NCBI GenBank assembly: GCA_037176705.1
Contig: JBAWUJ010000072.1
Span: 1 to 64,000 of the forward strand
Direction: 5' to 3'
Length of the DNA stretch: 64,000 bases
Source of the DNA: Molossus alvarezi
Lineage: Eukaryota; Chordata; Mammalia; Chiroptera; Molossidae
The notes beneath the pieces are model-generated. The model was not told the origin of the DNA and made no database searches. It saw nothing but the letters and a program-made list of their open reading frames with translations. Shown piece after piece: positions 47,440 to 61,126 of the stretch. A program made the translations under genes and the position numbers. The stretch's first letter is position 1, and each line of letters opens with the position of its first letter.

Positions 47440-49394
47440 TTGAATATTTCCATTTGGGTTAATGCACAGATCTTGAGTAACATGAACACTTTCATGTACA
47501 CTCTCCTCGTTTTGTGGAGAGATCCAGTCAGATCATGGAAAGAACAACTAGGACAGAGCACACTTATGTGTAGAATCCAAAGTTATCCCTTTTTGTGTTC
47601 TGTGTTGATCATGGTTTCAAAGATTGGATCGTATTGCAGCCCATTTTTGCAGGCGATTCTTGGGAAAAGTTTGGTTTCTGCTGTGGCAGTTGGTTTCGCA
47701 TGATTCTTACTCAGAACAGTGAACCAACAAATGGTCAAGACTGAATCAATGGAAGGATTGATAACTACTGGTGTTACACATGTGCATTCTTGAAGCAGTG
47801 AAACTGAACAGATGTAAAGTGATGTAGTTCAAACATTGGTTGTCTACATGCAAGGAGTAAATCCATGAATTGGAAGACACTGACAATTCCATGGGTTTTT
47901 CACATTGAACATCTCTGTGAATTAGAACCAGAGGAGTTTTCTAGAGAAAATGCACTTGTACAGTGGACCTGGGTATCCATTTCAATGACTTAAACACTTA
48001 TTATGCCCGGGGTGCAGGGCATACTTTCCATTGGAGTGTGAAACAGTGTTGTAAGTAAATGCAGGTGTCTGCCTTCTTTCCTATGTGACAAGAAAAGTCA
48101 ACCTGTACTAGTTGATGAGGCAGCTATTCAACATACTACGTTTTAGCCTTGGATATGTGTTGTTTGCCTGGAAGTGTCTAAGAGTCATCTTGATATCCAA
48201 TATATGCTGGGCTGCAGAAATCAAACACATTGGTTAGGGCAACATTCAGGCCATGGAAATCTATACCCTATTCAGTTCTACATACATTCTTTCAAGTTGT
48301 TACCGAATGAATCAGTGTCATTCTTGGATCCTGCATACATTTCACTGTTTAGACCGATTTTCTCAAAAAACAAAAGGAGTAGATACCTGTTTTCTCCTGA
48401 GAATTCAAAGTAAACACTGTCCATAATTGTGAAATGCTGGAATTGTACCTTGTTCATGAATGAAAACTCCTGAACCTATTTTTATAATTCCCTGAGAATA
48501 TTCAGCCCATTTCTTGATAACTGACAAGTAATCAATCCTCTTATTCAACCCATTATAACAAAAAAGTGATCAATTGAAAAGAGGGAGTGTCAGTCTTTGA
48601 ACAATGGTCATGGATTCACTTGTGTCTAGACTCTTTCCCCGAAGAACCTTTGGGAATACACTGGCATAGTCAAAAGTGTTCATGACTGGTGTTCTGTCTG
48701 TGCAGAATATTATAAAAACATTCAGTTCAAGAGCAGAATGCAAACCTTAATACGGTTGCAGTGTCAAATTGACTGTTTAGTGGCTCTCTCTTCTAAGAAC
48801 TGTGTTCCAATAGACAACCTTCTTCAAATAATATCCAAATATTGAGGAAAATGTTCTAGGGCTATAGCCAGTTCACACGTCCTTGAAACACCACTTTTGT
48901 ACTCTTTTTCAGATTTCGTGTTCTTAGCGCAGTTGTGGAAAGTATTGATTTAAGGTAATGTGGCAACCTATCTGTTGATAGGTCCTTAGACATACTTTCC
49001 CCTTTAGTTTGTATGTAGGAGAGTGTATACAAAGCAAACCTGTTCCAAATGAACTGTGTTACAACTCTTCACTTCAGTTGCACAAAAGTCACTTCCATGA
49101 AGCCTAGAGCGTGAGGCTCCTCAAAGCATTTGTTGTTTTGGTTAAGTGTTTAAGAAATGTCCATTTGTAAAGGTGGAATCACCCTTAAACTTAGGAGTGT
49201 AAGTTTCTTTCTCTTGTTCCAGACAAAGAGACACTAGACTTGCTGGTGCAGTCTTGGATACACTGAATTCTGGCCAAATTCTGTGATAGCCAGGGGCCAC
49301 ATTCACGCAGTGGCATGTTTTTCGTTCGGAAGTTAAGTACCTTTGCAGGGAACGTGTGAACAATCATGTTCTAGTCAAACAACTGTTGGAATGA
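47440..49394 (+). repeat. Satellite unit M18 (1,955 bp, H1-T2, subtype b)
   Basis: Same b tail as M12. AACCTTTGGG near 48646 is private. Confidence 0.95.
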
Positions 49395-51349
49395 TTGAAT
49401 ATTTCCATTTGGGTTAATGCACAGATCTTGAGTAACATGAACACTTTCATGTACACTCTCCTCGTTTTGTGGAGAGATCCAGTCAGATCATGGAAAGAAC
49501 AACTAGGACAGAGCACACTTATGTGTAGAATCCAAAGTTATCCCTTTTTGTGTTCTGTGTTGATCATGGTTTCAAAGATTGGATCGTATTGCAGCCCATT
49601 TTTGCAGGCGATTCTTGGGAAAAGTTTGGTTTCTGCTGTGGCAGTTGGTTTCGCATGATTCTTACTCAGAACAGTGAACCAACAAATGGTCAAGACTGAA
49701 TCAATGGAAGGATTGATAACTACTGGTGTTACACATGTGCATTCCTGAAGCAGTGAAACTGAACAGATGTAAAGTGATGTAGTTCAAACATTGGTTGTCT
49801 ACATGCAAGGAGTAAATCCATGAATTGGAAGACACTGACAATTCCATGGGTTTTTCACATTGAACATCTCTGTGAATTAGAACCAGAGGAGTTTTCTAGA
49901 GAAAATGCACTTGTACAGTGGACCTGGGTATCCATTTCAATGACTTAAACACTTATTATGCCCGGGGTGCAGGGCATACTTTCCATTGGAGTGTGAAACA
50001 GTGTTGTAAGTAAATGCAGGTGTCTGCCTTCTTTCCTATGTGACAAGAAAAGTCAACCTGTACTAGTTGATGAGGCAGCTATTCAACATACTACGTTTTA
50101 GCCTTGGATATGTGTTGTTTGCCTGGAAGTGTCTAAGAGTCATCTTGATATCCAATATATGCTGGGCTGCAGAAATCAAACACATTGGTTAGGGCAACAT
50201 TCAGGCCATGGAAATCTATACCCTATTCAGTTCTACATACATTCTTTCAAGTTGTTACCGAATGAATCAGTGTCATTCTTGGATCCTGCATACATTTCAC
50301 TGTTTAGACCGATTTTCTCAAAAAACAAAAGGAGTAGATACCTGTTTTCTCCTGAGAATTCAAAGTAAACACTGTCCATAATTGTGAAATGCTGGAATTG
50401 TACCTTGTTCATGAATGAAAACTCCTGAACCTATTTTTATAATTCCCTGAGAATATTCAGCCCATTTCTTGATAACTGACAAGTAATCAATCCTCTTATT
50501 CAACCCATTATAACAAAAAAGTGATCAATTGAAAAGAGGGAGTGTCAGTCTTTGAACAATGGTCATGGATTCACTTGTGTCTAGACTCTTTCCCCGAAGA
50601 ACCTATGGGAATACACTGGCATAGTCAAAAGTGTTCATGACTGGTGTTCTGTCTGTGCAGAATATTATAAAAACATTCAGTTCAAGAGCAGAATGCAAAC
50701 CTTAATACGGTTGCAGTGTCAAATTGACTGTTTAGTGGCTCTCTCTTCTAAGAACTGTGTTCCAATAGACAACCTTCTTCAAATAATATCCAAATATTGA
50801 GGAAAATGTTCTAGGGCTATAGCCAGTTCACACGTCCTTGAAACACCACTTTTGTACTCTTTTTCAGATTTCGTGTTCTTAGCGCAGTTGTGGAAAGTAT
50901 TGATTTAAGGTAATGTGGCAACCTATCTGTTGATAGGTCCTTAGACATACTTTCCCCTTTAGTTTGTATGTAGGAGAGTGTATACAAAGCAAACCTGTTC
51001 CAAATGAACTGTGTTACAACTCTTCACTTCAGTTGCACAAAAGTCACTTCCATGAAGCCTAGAGCGTGAGGCTCCTCAAAGCATTTGTTGTTTTGGTTAA
51101 GTGTTTAAGAAATGTCCATTTGTAAAGGTGGAATCACCCTTAAACTTAGGAGTGTAAGTTTCTTTCTCTTGTTCCAGACAAAGAGACACTAGACTTGCTG
51201 GTGCAGTCTTGGATACACTGAATTCTGGCCAAATTCTGTGATAGCCAGGGGCCACATTCACGCAGTGGCATGTTTTTCGTTCGGAAGTTAAGTACCTTTG
51301 CAGGGAACGTGTGAACAATCATGTTCTAGTCAAACAACTGTTGGAATGA
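49395..51349 (+). repeat. Satellite unit M19 (1,955 bp, H1-T2, subtype b)
   Basis: Same b tail as M18. GCATTCCTGAAG near 49740 is private. The head has GAATCCAAAG, unlike the corresponding second b unit M13. Confidence 0.95.
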
Positions 51350-53304
51350 TTGAATATTTCCATTTGGGTTAATGCACAGATCTTGAGTAACATGAACACT
51401 TTCATGTACACTCTCCTCGTTTTGTGGAGAGATCCAGTCAGATCATGGAAAGAACAACTAGGACAGAGCACACTTATGTGTAGAATCCAAAGTTATCCCT
51501 TTTTGTGTTCTGTGTTGATCATGGTTTCAAAGATTGGATCGTATTGCAGCCCATTTTTGCAGGCGATTCTTGGGAAAAGTTTGGTTTCTGCTGTGGCAGT
51601 TGGTTTCGCATGATTCTTACTCAGAACAGTGAACCAACAAATGGTCAAGACTGAATCAATGGAAGGATTGATAACTACTGGTGTTACACATGTGCATTCT
51701 TGAAGCAGTGAAACTGAACAGATGTAAAGTGATGTAGTTCAAACATTGGTTGTCTACATGCAAGGAGTAAATCCATGAATTGGAAGACACTGACAATTCC
51801 ATGGGTTTTTCACATTGAACATCTCTGTGAATTAGAACCAGAGGAGTTTTCTAGAGAAAATGCACTTGTACAGTGGACCTGGGTATCCATTTCAATGACT
51901 TAAACACTTATTATGCCCGGGGTGCAGGGCATACTTTCCATTGGAGTGTGAAACAGTGTTGTAAGTAAATGCAGGTGTCTGCCTTCTTTCCTATGTGACA
52001 AGAAAAGTCAACCTGTACTAGTTGATGAGGCAGCTATTCAACATACTACGTTTTAGCCTTGGATATGTGTTGTTTGCCTGGAAGTGTCTAAGGGTCATCT
52101 TGATATCCAATATATGCTGGGGTGCAGAAATCAAACACATTGGTTAGGGCAACATTCAGGCCATGGAAATCTATACCCTATTCAGTTCTACATACATTCT
52201 TTCAAGTTGTTACCGAATGAATCAGTGTCATTCTTGAATCCTGCATACATTTCACTGTTTAGACCGATTTTCTCAAAAAACAAAAGGAGTAGATACCTGT
52301 TTTCTCCTGAGAATTCAAAGTAAACACTGTCCATAATTGTGAAATGCTGGAATTGTACCTTGTTCATGAATGAAAACTCCTGAACCTATTTTTATAATTC
52401 CCTGAGAATATTCAGCCCATTTCTTGATAACTGACAAGTAATCAATCCTCTTATTCAACCCATTATAAGAAAAAAGTGATCAATTGAAAAGAGGGAGTGT
52501 CAGTCTTTGAACAATGGTCATGGATTCACTTGTGTCTAGACTCTTTCCCCGAAGAACCTATGGGAATACACTGGCATAGTCAAAAGTGTTCATGACTGGT
52601 GTTCTGTCTGTGCAGAATATTATAAAAACATTCAGTTCAAGAGCAGAATGCAAACCTTAATACGGTTGCAGTGTCAAATTGACTGTTTAGTGGCTCTCTC
52701 TTCTAAGAACTGTGTTCCAATAGAAAACCTTCTTCAAATAATATCCAAATATTGAGTAAAATGTTCTAGGGCTATAGCCAGTTCACACGTCCTTGAAACA
52801 CCACTTTTGTACTCTTTTTCAGATTTCGTGTTCTTAGCGCAGTTGTGGAAAGTATTGATTTAAGGTAATGTGGCAACCTATCTGTTGATAGGTCCTTAGA
52901 CATACTTTCCCCTTTAGTTTGTTTGTAGGAGAGTGTATACAAAGCAAACCTATTCCAAATGAACTGTGTTAGAACTCTTCACTTCAGTTGCACAAAAGTC
53001 ACTTCCATGAAGCCTAGAGCGTGAGGCTCCTCAAAGCATATTTTGTTTTGGTTAAGTGTTTAAGAAATGTCCATTTGTAAAGGTGGAATCACACTTAAAC
53101 TTAGGAGTGTAAGTTTCTTTCTCTTGTTCCAGACAAAGAGACACTAGACTTGCTGGTGCAGTCTTGGATACACTGAATTCTGGCCAAATTCTGTGATAGC
53201 CTGGGGCCACATTCACGCAGTGGCATGTTTTTCGTTCGGAAGTTAAGTACCTTTGCAGGGAACGTGTGAACAATCATGTTCTAGTCAAACAACTGTTGGA
53301 ATGA
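51350..53304 (+). repeat. Satellite unit M20 (1,955 bp, H1-T2, subtype c)
   Basis: Subtype c tail without the 1-bp deletion. Private changes are GCTGGGGTGCAG near 52116, TTGAATCC near 52235 and ATTATAAGAAA near 52463. It closes the four-unit block. Confidence 0.95.
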
Positions 53305-55260
53305 TTGAATATTTCCATTTGGGTTAATGCACAGATCTTGAGTAACATGAACACTTTCATGTACACTCTCCTAGTTTTGTGGAGAGATCCAGTCAGATCA
53401 TGGAAAGAACAACTAGGACATAGCACACTTATGTGTAGAATCCAAAGTTATCCCTTTTTGTGTTCTGTGTTGATCATGGTTTCAAAGATTGGATCGTATT
53501 GCAGCCCATTTTGGCAGGCGATTCTAGGGAAAAGTTTGGTTTCTGCTGTGGCAGTTGGTTTCGCAGGATTCTTACTCAGAACAGTGAACCAACATATGGT
53601 GAAGACTGAATCAATGGAAAGATTGATACGTACTGGTGTTACACATGTGCATTCTTGAAGCAGTGAAACTGAACACACGTAAAGTGATGTAGCTGAAACA
53701 TTGGTTGTCTACATGCAAGGAGTAAATCCATGAATTGGAAGACACGGACAATTCCATGGGTTTTTCACATTGAACATCTCTGTGAATTAGAACAAGAGGA
53801 GTGTTCTAGAGATAATGCACTTGTACAGTGGTCCTGGGTATCAATTTCAATGACTTATACACTAATTATGCCCGGGGCGCAGGGCACATTTTCCATTGGA
53901 GTGTGAAACAGTGTTGTAAGTAAATGCAGGTGTCTGCCTTCTTTCCTATGTGACAAGAAAAGTCAACCTGTACTAGTTGATGAGGCAGCTATTCAACATA
54001 CTACGTTTTAGCCTTGGATATGTGTTGTTTGCCTGGAAGTGTCTAAGAGTCATCTTGATATCCAATATATGCTGGGCTGCAGAAATCAAACACATTAGTT
54101 AGGGCAACATTCAGGCCATGGAAATCTATACCCTATTCAGTTCTACATACATTCTTTCAAGTTGTTACCGAATGAATCAGTGTCATTCTTGAATCCTGCA
54201 TACATTGCACTGTTTAGACCGATTTAATAAAAAAACATAAGGAGTAGATACCTGTTGTCTCCTGAGAATTCAAAGTAAACACTGTCCATTATTGTGAAAT
54301 GCTGGAATTGTACCTTGTTCATGAAGGAAAACTCTTGAACCTATCTTTATAATTCCCTGAGAATATTCAGCCCATTTCTTGATAACTGACAGGTAATCAA
54401 TCTTCTTATTCAAGCCATTATAACAAAAAAGTGATCAATTGAAAAGAGGGAGTGTCTGTCTTTGAACAACGGTCATGGATTCACTTGTTTCAAGACTCTT
54501 TCCCCGAAGAACCTATGGGAATACACTGGCATAGTCAAAAGTGTTCATGACTGGTGTTCTGTCTGTGCAGAATATTATAATAACATTCAGTTCAAGAGAA
54601 GAATGCAAACCTTAATACGGTTGCAGTGTCAAATTGACTGTTTAGTGGCTCTCTCTTCTAAGAACTGTGTTCCAATAGACAACCTTCTTCAAATAATATC
54701 CAAATATTGAGTAAAATGTTCTAGGGCTATAGCCAGTTCACACGTCCTTGAAACACCACTTTTGTACTGTTTTTCAGATTTCGTGTTCTTAGCACAGTTG
54801 TGGAAAGTATTGATTTAAGGTAATGTGGCAACCTATCTGTTGATAGGTCCTTAGACATACTTTCCCCTTTAGTTTGTTTGTAGGAGAGTGTATACAAAGC
54901 AAACCTATTCCAAATGAACTGTGTTAGAACTCTTCACTTCAGTTGCACAAAAGTCACTTCCATGAAGCCTAGAGCGTGAGGCTCCTCAAAGCATATGTTG
55001 TTTTGGTTAAGTGTTTAAGAAATGTCCATTTGTAAAGGTGGAATCACACTTAAACTTAGGAGTGTAAGTTTCTTTCTCTTGTTCCAGACAAAGAGACACT
55101 AGACTTGCTGGTGCAGTCTTGGATACACTGAATTCTGGGCGAAATTCTGTGAGAGCCTGGGGCCACATTCACTCAGTGGCATGTTTTTCTTTGGGAAGTT
55201 AAGTACCTTTGCAGGGAACGTGTGAACAATCATGTTCTAGTCAAACAACTGTTGGAATGA
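53305..55260 (+). repeat. Satellite unit M21 (1,956 bp, H2-T1, subtype a)
   Basis: Subtype a; shares AGGACATAGC and GTACTGTTTTTC with M17. It opens the two-unit block M21-M22. Confidence 0.95.
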
Positions 55261-57215
55261 TTGAATATTTCCATTTGGGTTAATGCACAGATCTTGAGTA
55301 ACATGAACACTTTCATGTACACTCTCCTCGTTTTGTGGAGAGATCCAGTCAGATCATGGAAAGAACAACTAGGACAGAGCACACTTATGTGTAGAATCCA
55401 AAGTTATCCCTTTTTGTGTTCTGTGTTGATCATGGTTTCAAAGATTGGATCGTATTGCAGCCCATTTTTGCAGGCGATTCTTGGGAAAAGTTTGGTTTCT
55501 GCTGTGGCAGTTGGTTTCGCATGATTCTTACTCAGAACAGTGAACCAACAAATGGTCAAGACTGAATCAATGGAAGGATTGATAACTACTGGTGTTACAC
55601 ATGTGCATTCTTGAAGCAGTGAAACTGAACAGATGTAAAGTGATGTAGTTCAAACATTGGTTGTCTACATGCAAGGAGTAAATCCATGAATTGGAAGACA
55701 CTGACAATTCCATGGGTTTTTCACATTGAACATCTCTGTGAATTAGAACCAGAGGAGTTTTCTAGAGAAAATGCACTTGTACAGTGGACCTGGGTATCCA
55801 TTTCAATGACTTAAACACTTATTATGCCCGGGGTGCAGGGCATACTTTCCATTGGAGTGTGAAACAGTGTTGTAAGTAAATGCAGGTGTCTGCCTTCTTT
55901 CCTATGTGACAAGAAAAGTCAACCTGTACTAGTTGATGAGGCAGCTATTCAACATACTACGTTTTAGCCTTGGATATGTGTTGTTTGCCTGGAAGTGTCT
56001 AAGAGTCATCTTGATATCCAATATATGCTGGGCTGCAGAAATCAAACACATTGGTTAGGGCAACATTCAGGCCATGGAAATCTATACCCTATTCAGTTCT
56101 ACATACATTCTTTCAAGTTGTTACCGAATGAATCAGTGTCATTCTTGGATCCTGCATACATTTCACTGTTTAGACCGATTTTCTCAAAAAACAAAAGGAG
56201 TAGATACCTGTTTTCTCCTGAGAATTCAAAGTAAACACTGTCCATAATTGTGAAATGCTGGAATTGTACCTTGTTCATGAATGAAAACTCCTGAACCTAT
56301 TTTTATAATTCCCTGAGAATATTCAGCCCATTTCTTGATAACTGACAAGTAATCAATCCTCTTATTCAACCCATTATAACAAAAAAGTGATCAATTGAAA
56401 AGAGGGAGTGTCAGTCTTTGAACAATGGTCATGGATTCACTTGTGTCTAGACTCTTTCCCCGAAGAACCTATGGGAATACACTGGCATAGTCAAAAGTGT
56501 TCATGACTGGTGTTCTGTCTGTGCAGAATATTATAAAAACATTCAGTTCAAGAGCAGAATGCAAACCTTAATACGGTTGCAGTGTCAAATTGACTGTTTA
56601 GTGGCTCTCTCTTCTAAGAACTGTGTTCCAATAGAAAACCTTCTTCAAATAATATCCAAATATTGAGTAAAATGTTCTAGGGCTATAGCCAGTTCACACG
56701 TCCTTGAAACACCACTTTTGTACTCTTTTTCAGATTTCGTGTTGTTAGCGCAGTTGTGGAAAGTATTGATTTAAGGTAATGTGGCAACCTATCTGTTGAT
56801 AGGTCCTTAGACATACTTTCCCCTTTAGTTTGTTTGTAGGAGAGTGTATACAAAGCAAACCTATTCCAAATGAACTGTGTTAGAACTCTTCACTTCAGTT
56901 GCACAAAAGTCACTTCCATGAAGCCTAGAGCGTGAGGCTCCTCAAAGCATATTTTGTTTTGGTTAAGTGTTTAAGAAATGTCCATTTGTAAAGGTGGAAT
57001 CACACTTAAACTTAGGAGTGTAAGTTTCTTTCTCTTGTTCCAGACAAAGAGACACTAGACTTGCTGGTGCAGTCTTGGATACACTGAATTCTGGCCAAAT
57101 TCTGTGATAGCCTGGGGCCACATTCACGCAGTGGCATGTTTTTCGTTCGGAAGTTAAGTACCTTTGCAGGGAACGTGTGAACAATCATGTTCTAGTCAAA
57201 CAACTGTTGGAATGA
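55261..57215 (+). repeat. Satellite unit M22 (1,955 bp, H1-T2, subtype c')
   Basis: Subtype c tail, but with CTAAGAGTC (as in b) instead of CTAAGGGTC, and GTTGTTAGCGC near 56742. The GTTGTTAGCGC variant is shared with M24 and M10. Confidence 0.95.
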
Positions 57216-59171
57216 TTGAATATTTCCATTTGGGTTAATGCACAGATCTTGAGTAACATGAACACTTTCATGTACACTCTCCTAGTTTTGTGGAGAGATC
57301 CAGTCAGATCATGGAAAGAACAACTAGGACAGAGCACACTTATGTGTAGAATCCAAAGTTATCCCTTTTTGTGTTCTGTGTTGATCATGGTTTCAAAGAT
57401 TGGATCGTATTGCAGCCCATTTTGGCAGGCGATTCTAGGGAAAAGTTTGGTTTCTGCTGTGGCAGTTGGTTTCGCAGGATTCTTACTCAGAACAGTGAAC
57501 CAACATATGGTGAAGACTGAATCAATGGAAAGATTGATACGTACTGGTGTTACACATGTGCATTCTTGAAGCAGTGAAACTGAACACACGTAAAGTGATG
57601 TAGCTGAAACATTGGTTGTCTACATGCAAGGAGTAAATCCATGAATTGGAAGACACGGACAATTCCATGGGTTTTTCACATTGAACATCTCTGTGAATTA
57701 GAACAAGAGGAGTGTTCTAGAGATAATGCACTTGTACAGTGGTCCTGGGTATCAATTTCAATGACTTATACACTAATTATGCCCGGGGCGCAGGGCACAT
57801 TTTCCATTGGAGTGTGAAACAGTGTTGTAAGTAAATGCAGGTGTCTGCCTTCTTTCCTATGTGACAAGAAAAGTCAACCTGTACTAGTTGATGAGGCAGC
57901 TATTCAACATACTACGTTTTAGCCTTGGATATGTGTTGTTTGCCTGGAAGTGTCTAAGAGTCATCTTGATATCCAATATATGCTGGGCTGCAGAAATCAA
58001 ACACATTAGTTAGGGCAACATTCAGGCCATGGAAATCTATACCCTATTCAGTTCTACATACATTCTTTCAAGTTGTTACCGAATGAATCAGTGTCATTCT
58101 TGAATCCTGCATACATTGCACTGTTTAGACCGATTTAATAAAAAAACATAAGGAGTAGATACCTGTTGTCTCCTGAGAATTCAAAGTAAACACTGTCCAT
58201 TATTGTGAAATGCTGGAATTGTACCTTGTTCATGAAGGAAAACTCTTGAACCTATCTTTATAATTCCCTGAGAATATTCAGCCCATTTCTTGATAACTGA
58301 CAGGTAATCAATCTTCTTATTCAAGCCATTATAACAAAAAAGTGATCAATTGAAAAGAGGGAGTGTCTGTCTTTGAACAACGGTCATGGATTCACTTGTT
58401 TCAAGACTCTTTCCCCGAAGAACCTATGGGAATACACTGGCATAGTCAAAAGTGTTCATGACTGGTGTTCTGTCTGTGCAGAATATTATAATAACATTCA
58501 GTTCAAGAGAAGAATGCAAACCTTAATACGGTTGCAGTGTCAAATTGACTGTTTAGTGGCTCTCTCTTCTAAGAACTGTGTTCCAATAGACAACCTTCTT
58601 CAAATAATATCCAAATATTGAGTAAAATGTTCTAGGGCTATAGCCAGTTCACACGTCCTTGAAACACCACTTTTGTACTCTTTTTCAGATTTCGTGTTCT
58701 TAGCACAGTTGTGGAAAGTATTGATTTAAGGTAATGTGGCAACCTATCTGTTGATAGGTCCTTAGACATACTTTCCCCTTTAGTTTGTTTGTAGGAGAGT
58801 GTATACAAAGCAAACCTATTCCAAATGAACTGTGTTAGAACTCTTCACTTCAGTTGCACAAAAGTCACTTCCATGAAGCCTAGAGCGTGAGGCTCCTCAA
58901 AGCATATGTTGTTTTGGTTAAGTGTTTAAGAAATGTCCATTTGTAAAGGTGGAATCACACTTAAACTTAGGAGTGTAAGTTTCTTTCTCTTGTTCCAGAC
59001 AAAGAGACACTAGACTTGCTGGTGCAGTCTTGGATACACTGAATTCTGGGCGAAATTCTGTGAGAGCCTGGGGCCACATTCACTCAGTGGCATGTTTTTC
59101 TTTGGGAAGTTAAGTACCTTTGCAGGGAACGTGTGAACAATCATGTTCTAGTCAAACAACTGTTGGAATGA
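57216..59171 (+). repeat. Satellite unit M23 (1,956 bp, H2-T1, subtype a)
   Basis: Subtype a with AGGACAGAGC, unlike M17 and M21. It opens the two-unit block M23-M24. Confidence 0.95.
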
Positions 59172-61126
59172 TTGAATATTTCCATTTGGGTTAATGCACA
59201 GATCTTGAGTAACATGAACACTTTCATGTACACTCTCCTCGTTTTGTGGAGAGATCCAGTCAGATCATGGAAAGAACAACTAGGACAGAGCACACTTATG
59301 TGTAGAATCCAAAGTTATCCCTTTTTGTGTTCTGTGTTGATCATGGTTTCAAAGATTGGATCGTATTGCAGCCCATTTTTGCAGGCGATTCTTGGGAAAA
59401 GTTTGGTTTCTGCTGTGGCAGTTGGTTTCGCATGATTCTTACTCAGAACAGTGAACCAACAAATGGTCAAGACTGAATCAATGGAAGGATTGATAACTAC
59501 TGGTGTTACACATGTGCATTCTTGAAGCAGTGAAACTGAACAGATGTAAAGTGATGTAGTTCAAACATTGGTTGTCTACATGCAAGGAGTAAATCCATGA
59601 ATTGGAAGACACTGACAATTCCATGGGTTTTTCACATTGAACATCTCTGTGAATTAGAACCAGAGGAGTTTTCTAGAGAAAATGCACTTGTACAGTGGAC
59701 CTGGGTATCCATTTCAATGACTTAAACACTTATTATGCCCGGGGTGCAGGGCATACTTTCCATTGGAGTGTGAAACAGTGTTGTAAGTAAATGCAGGTGT
59801 CTGCCTTCTTTCCTATGTGACAAGAAAAGTCAACCTGTACTAGTTGATGAGGCAGCTATTCAACATACTACGTTTTAGCCTTGGATATGTGTTGTTTGCC
59901 TGGAAGTGTCTAAGAGTCATCTTGATATCCAATATATGCTGGGCTGCAGAAATCAAACACATTGGTTAGGGCAACATTCAGGCCATGGAAATCTATACCC
60001 TATTCAGTTCTACATACATTCTTTCAAGTTGTTACCGAATGAATCAGTGTCATTCTTGGATCCTGCATACATTTCACTGTTTAGACCGATTTTCTCAAAA
60101 AACAAAAGGAGTAGATACCTGTTTTCTCCTGAGAATTCAAAGTAAACACTGTCCATAATTGTGAAATGCTGGAATTGTACCTTGTTCATGAATGAAAACT
60201 CCTGAACCTATTTTTATAATTCCCTGAGAATATTCAGCCCATTTCTTGATAACTGACAAGTAATCAATCCTCTTATTCAACCCATTATAACAAAAAAGTG
60301 ATCAATTGAAAAGAGGGAGTGTCAGTCTTTGAACAATGGTCATGGATTCACTTGTGTCTAGACTCTTTCCCCGAAGAACCTATGGGAATACACTGGCATA
60401 GTCAAAAGTGTTCATGACTGGTGTTCTGTCTGTGCAGAATATTATAAAAACATTCAGTTCAAGAGCAGAATGCAAACCTTAATACGGTTGCAGTGTCAAA
60501 TTGACTGTTTAGTGGCTCTCTCTTCTAAGAACTGTGTTCCAATAGAAAACCTTCTTCAAATAATATCCAAATATTGAGTAAAATGTTCTAGGGCTATAGC
60601 CAGTTCACACGTCCTTGAAACACCACTTTTGTACTCTTTTTCAGATTTCGTGTTGTTAGCGCAGTTGTGGAAAGTATTGATTTAAGGTAATGTGGCAACC
60701 TATCTGTTGATAGGTCCTTAGACATACTTTCCCCTTTAGTTTGTTTGTAGGAGAGTGTATACAAAGCAAACCTATTCCAAATGAACTGTGTTAGAACTCT
60801 TCACTTCAGTTGCACAAAAGTCACTTCCATGAAGCCTAGAGCGTGAGGCTCCTCAAAGCATATTTTGTTTTGGTTAAGTGTTTAAGAAATGTCCATTTGT
60901 AAAGGTGGAATCACACTTAAACTTAGGAGTGTAAGTTTCTTTCTCTTGTTCCAGACAAAGAGACACTAGACTTGCTGGTGCAGTCTTGGATACACTGAAT
61001 TCTGGCCAAATTCTGTGATAGCCTGGGGCCACATTCACGCAGTGGCATGTTTTTCGTTCGGAAGTTAAGTACCTTTGCAGGGAACGTGTGAACAATCATG
61101 TTCTAGTCAAACAACTGTTGGAATGA
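59172..61126 (+). repeat. Satellite unit M24 (1,955 bp, H1-T2, subtype c')
   Basis: Apparently the same as M22 by eye, including GTTGTTAGCGC near 60653. M21-M22 and M23-M24 are thus a repeated 3,911-bp dimer. Confidence 0.95.
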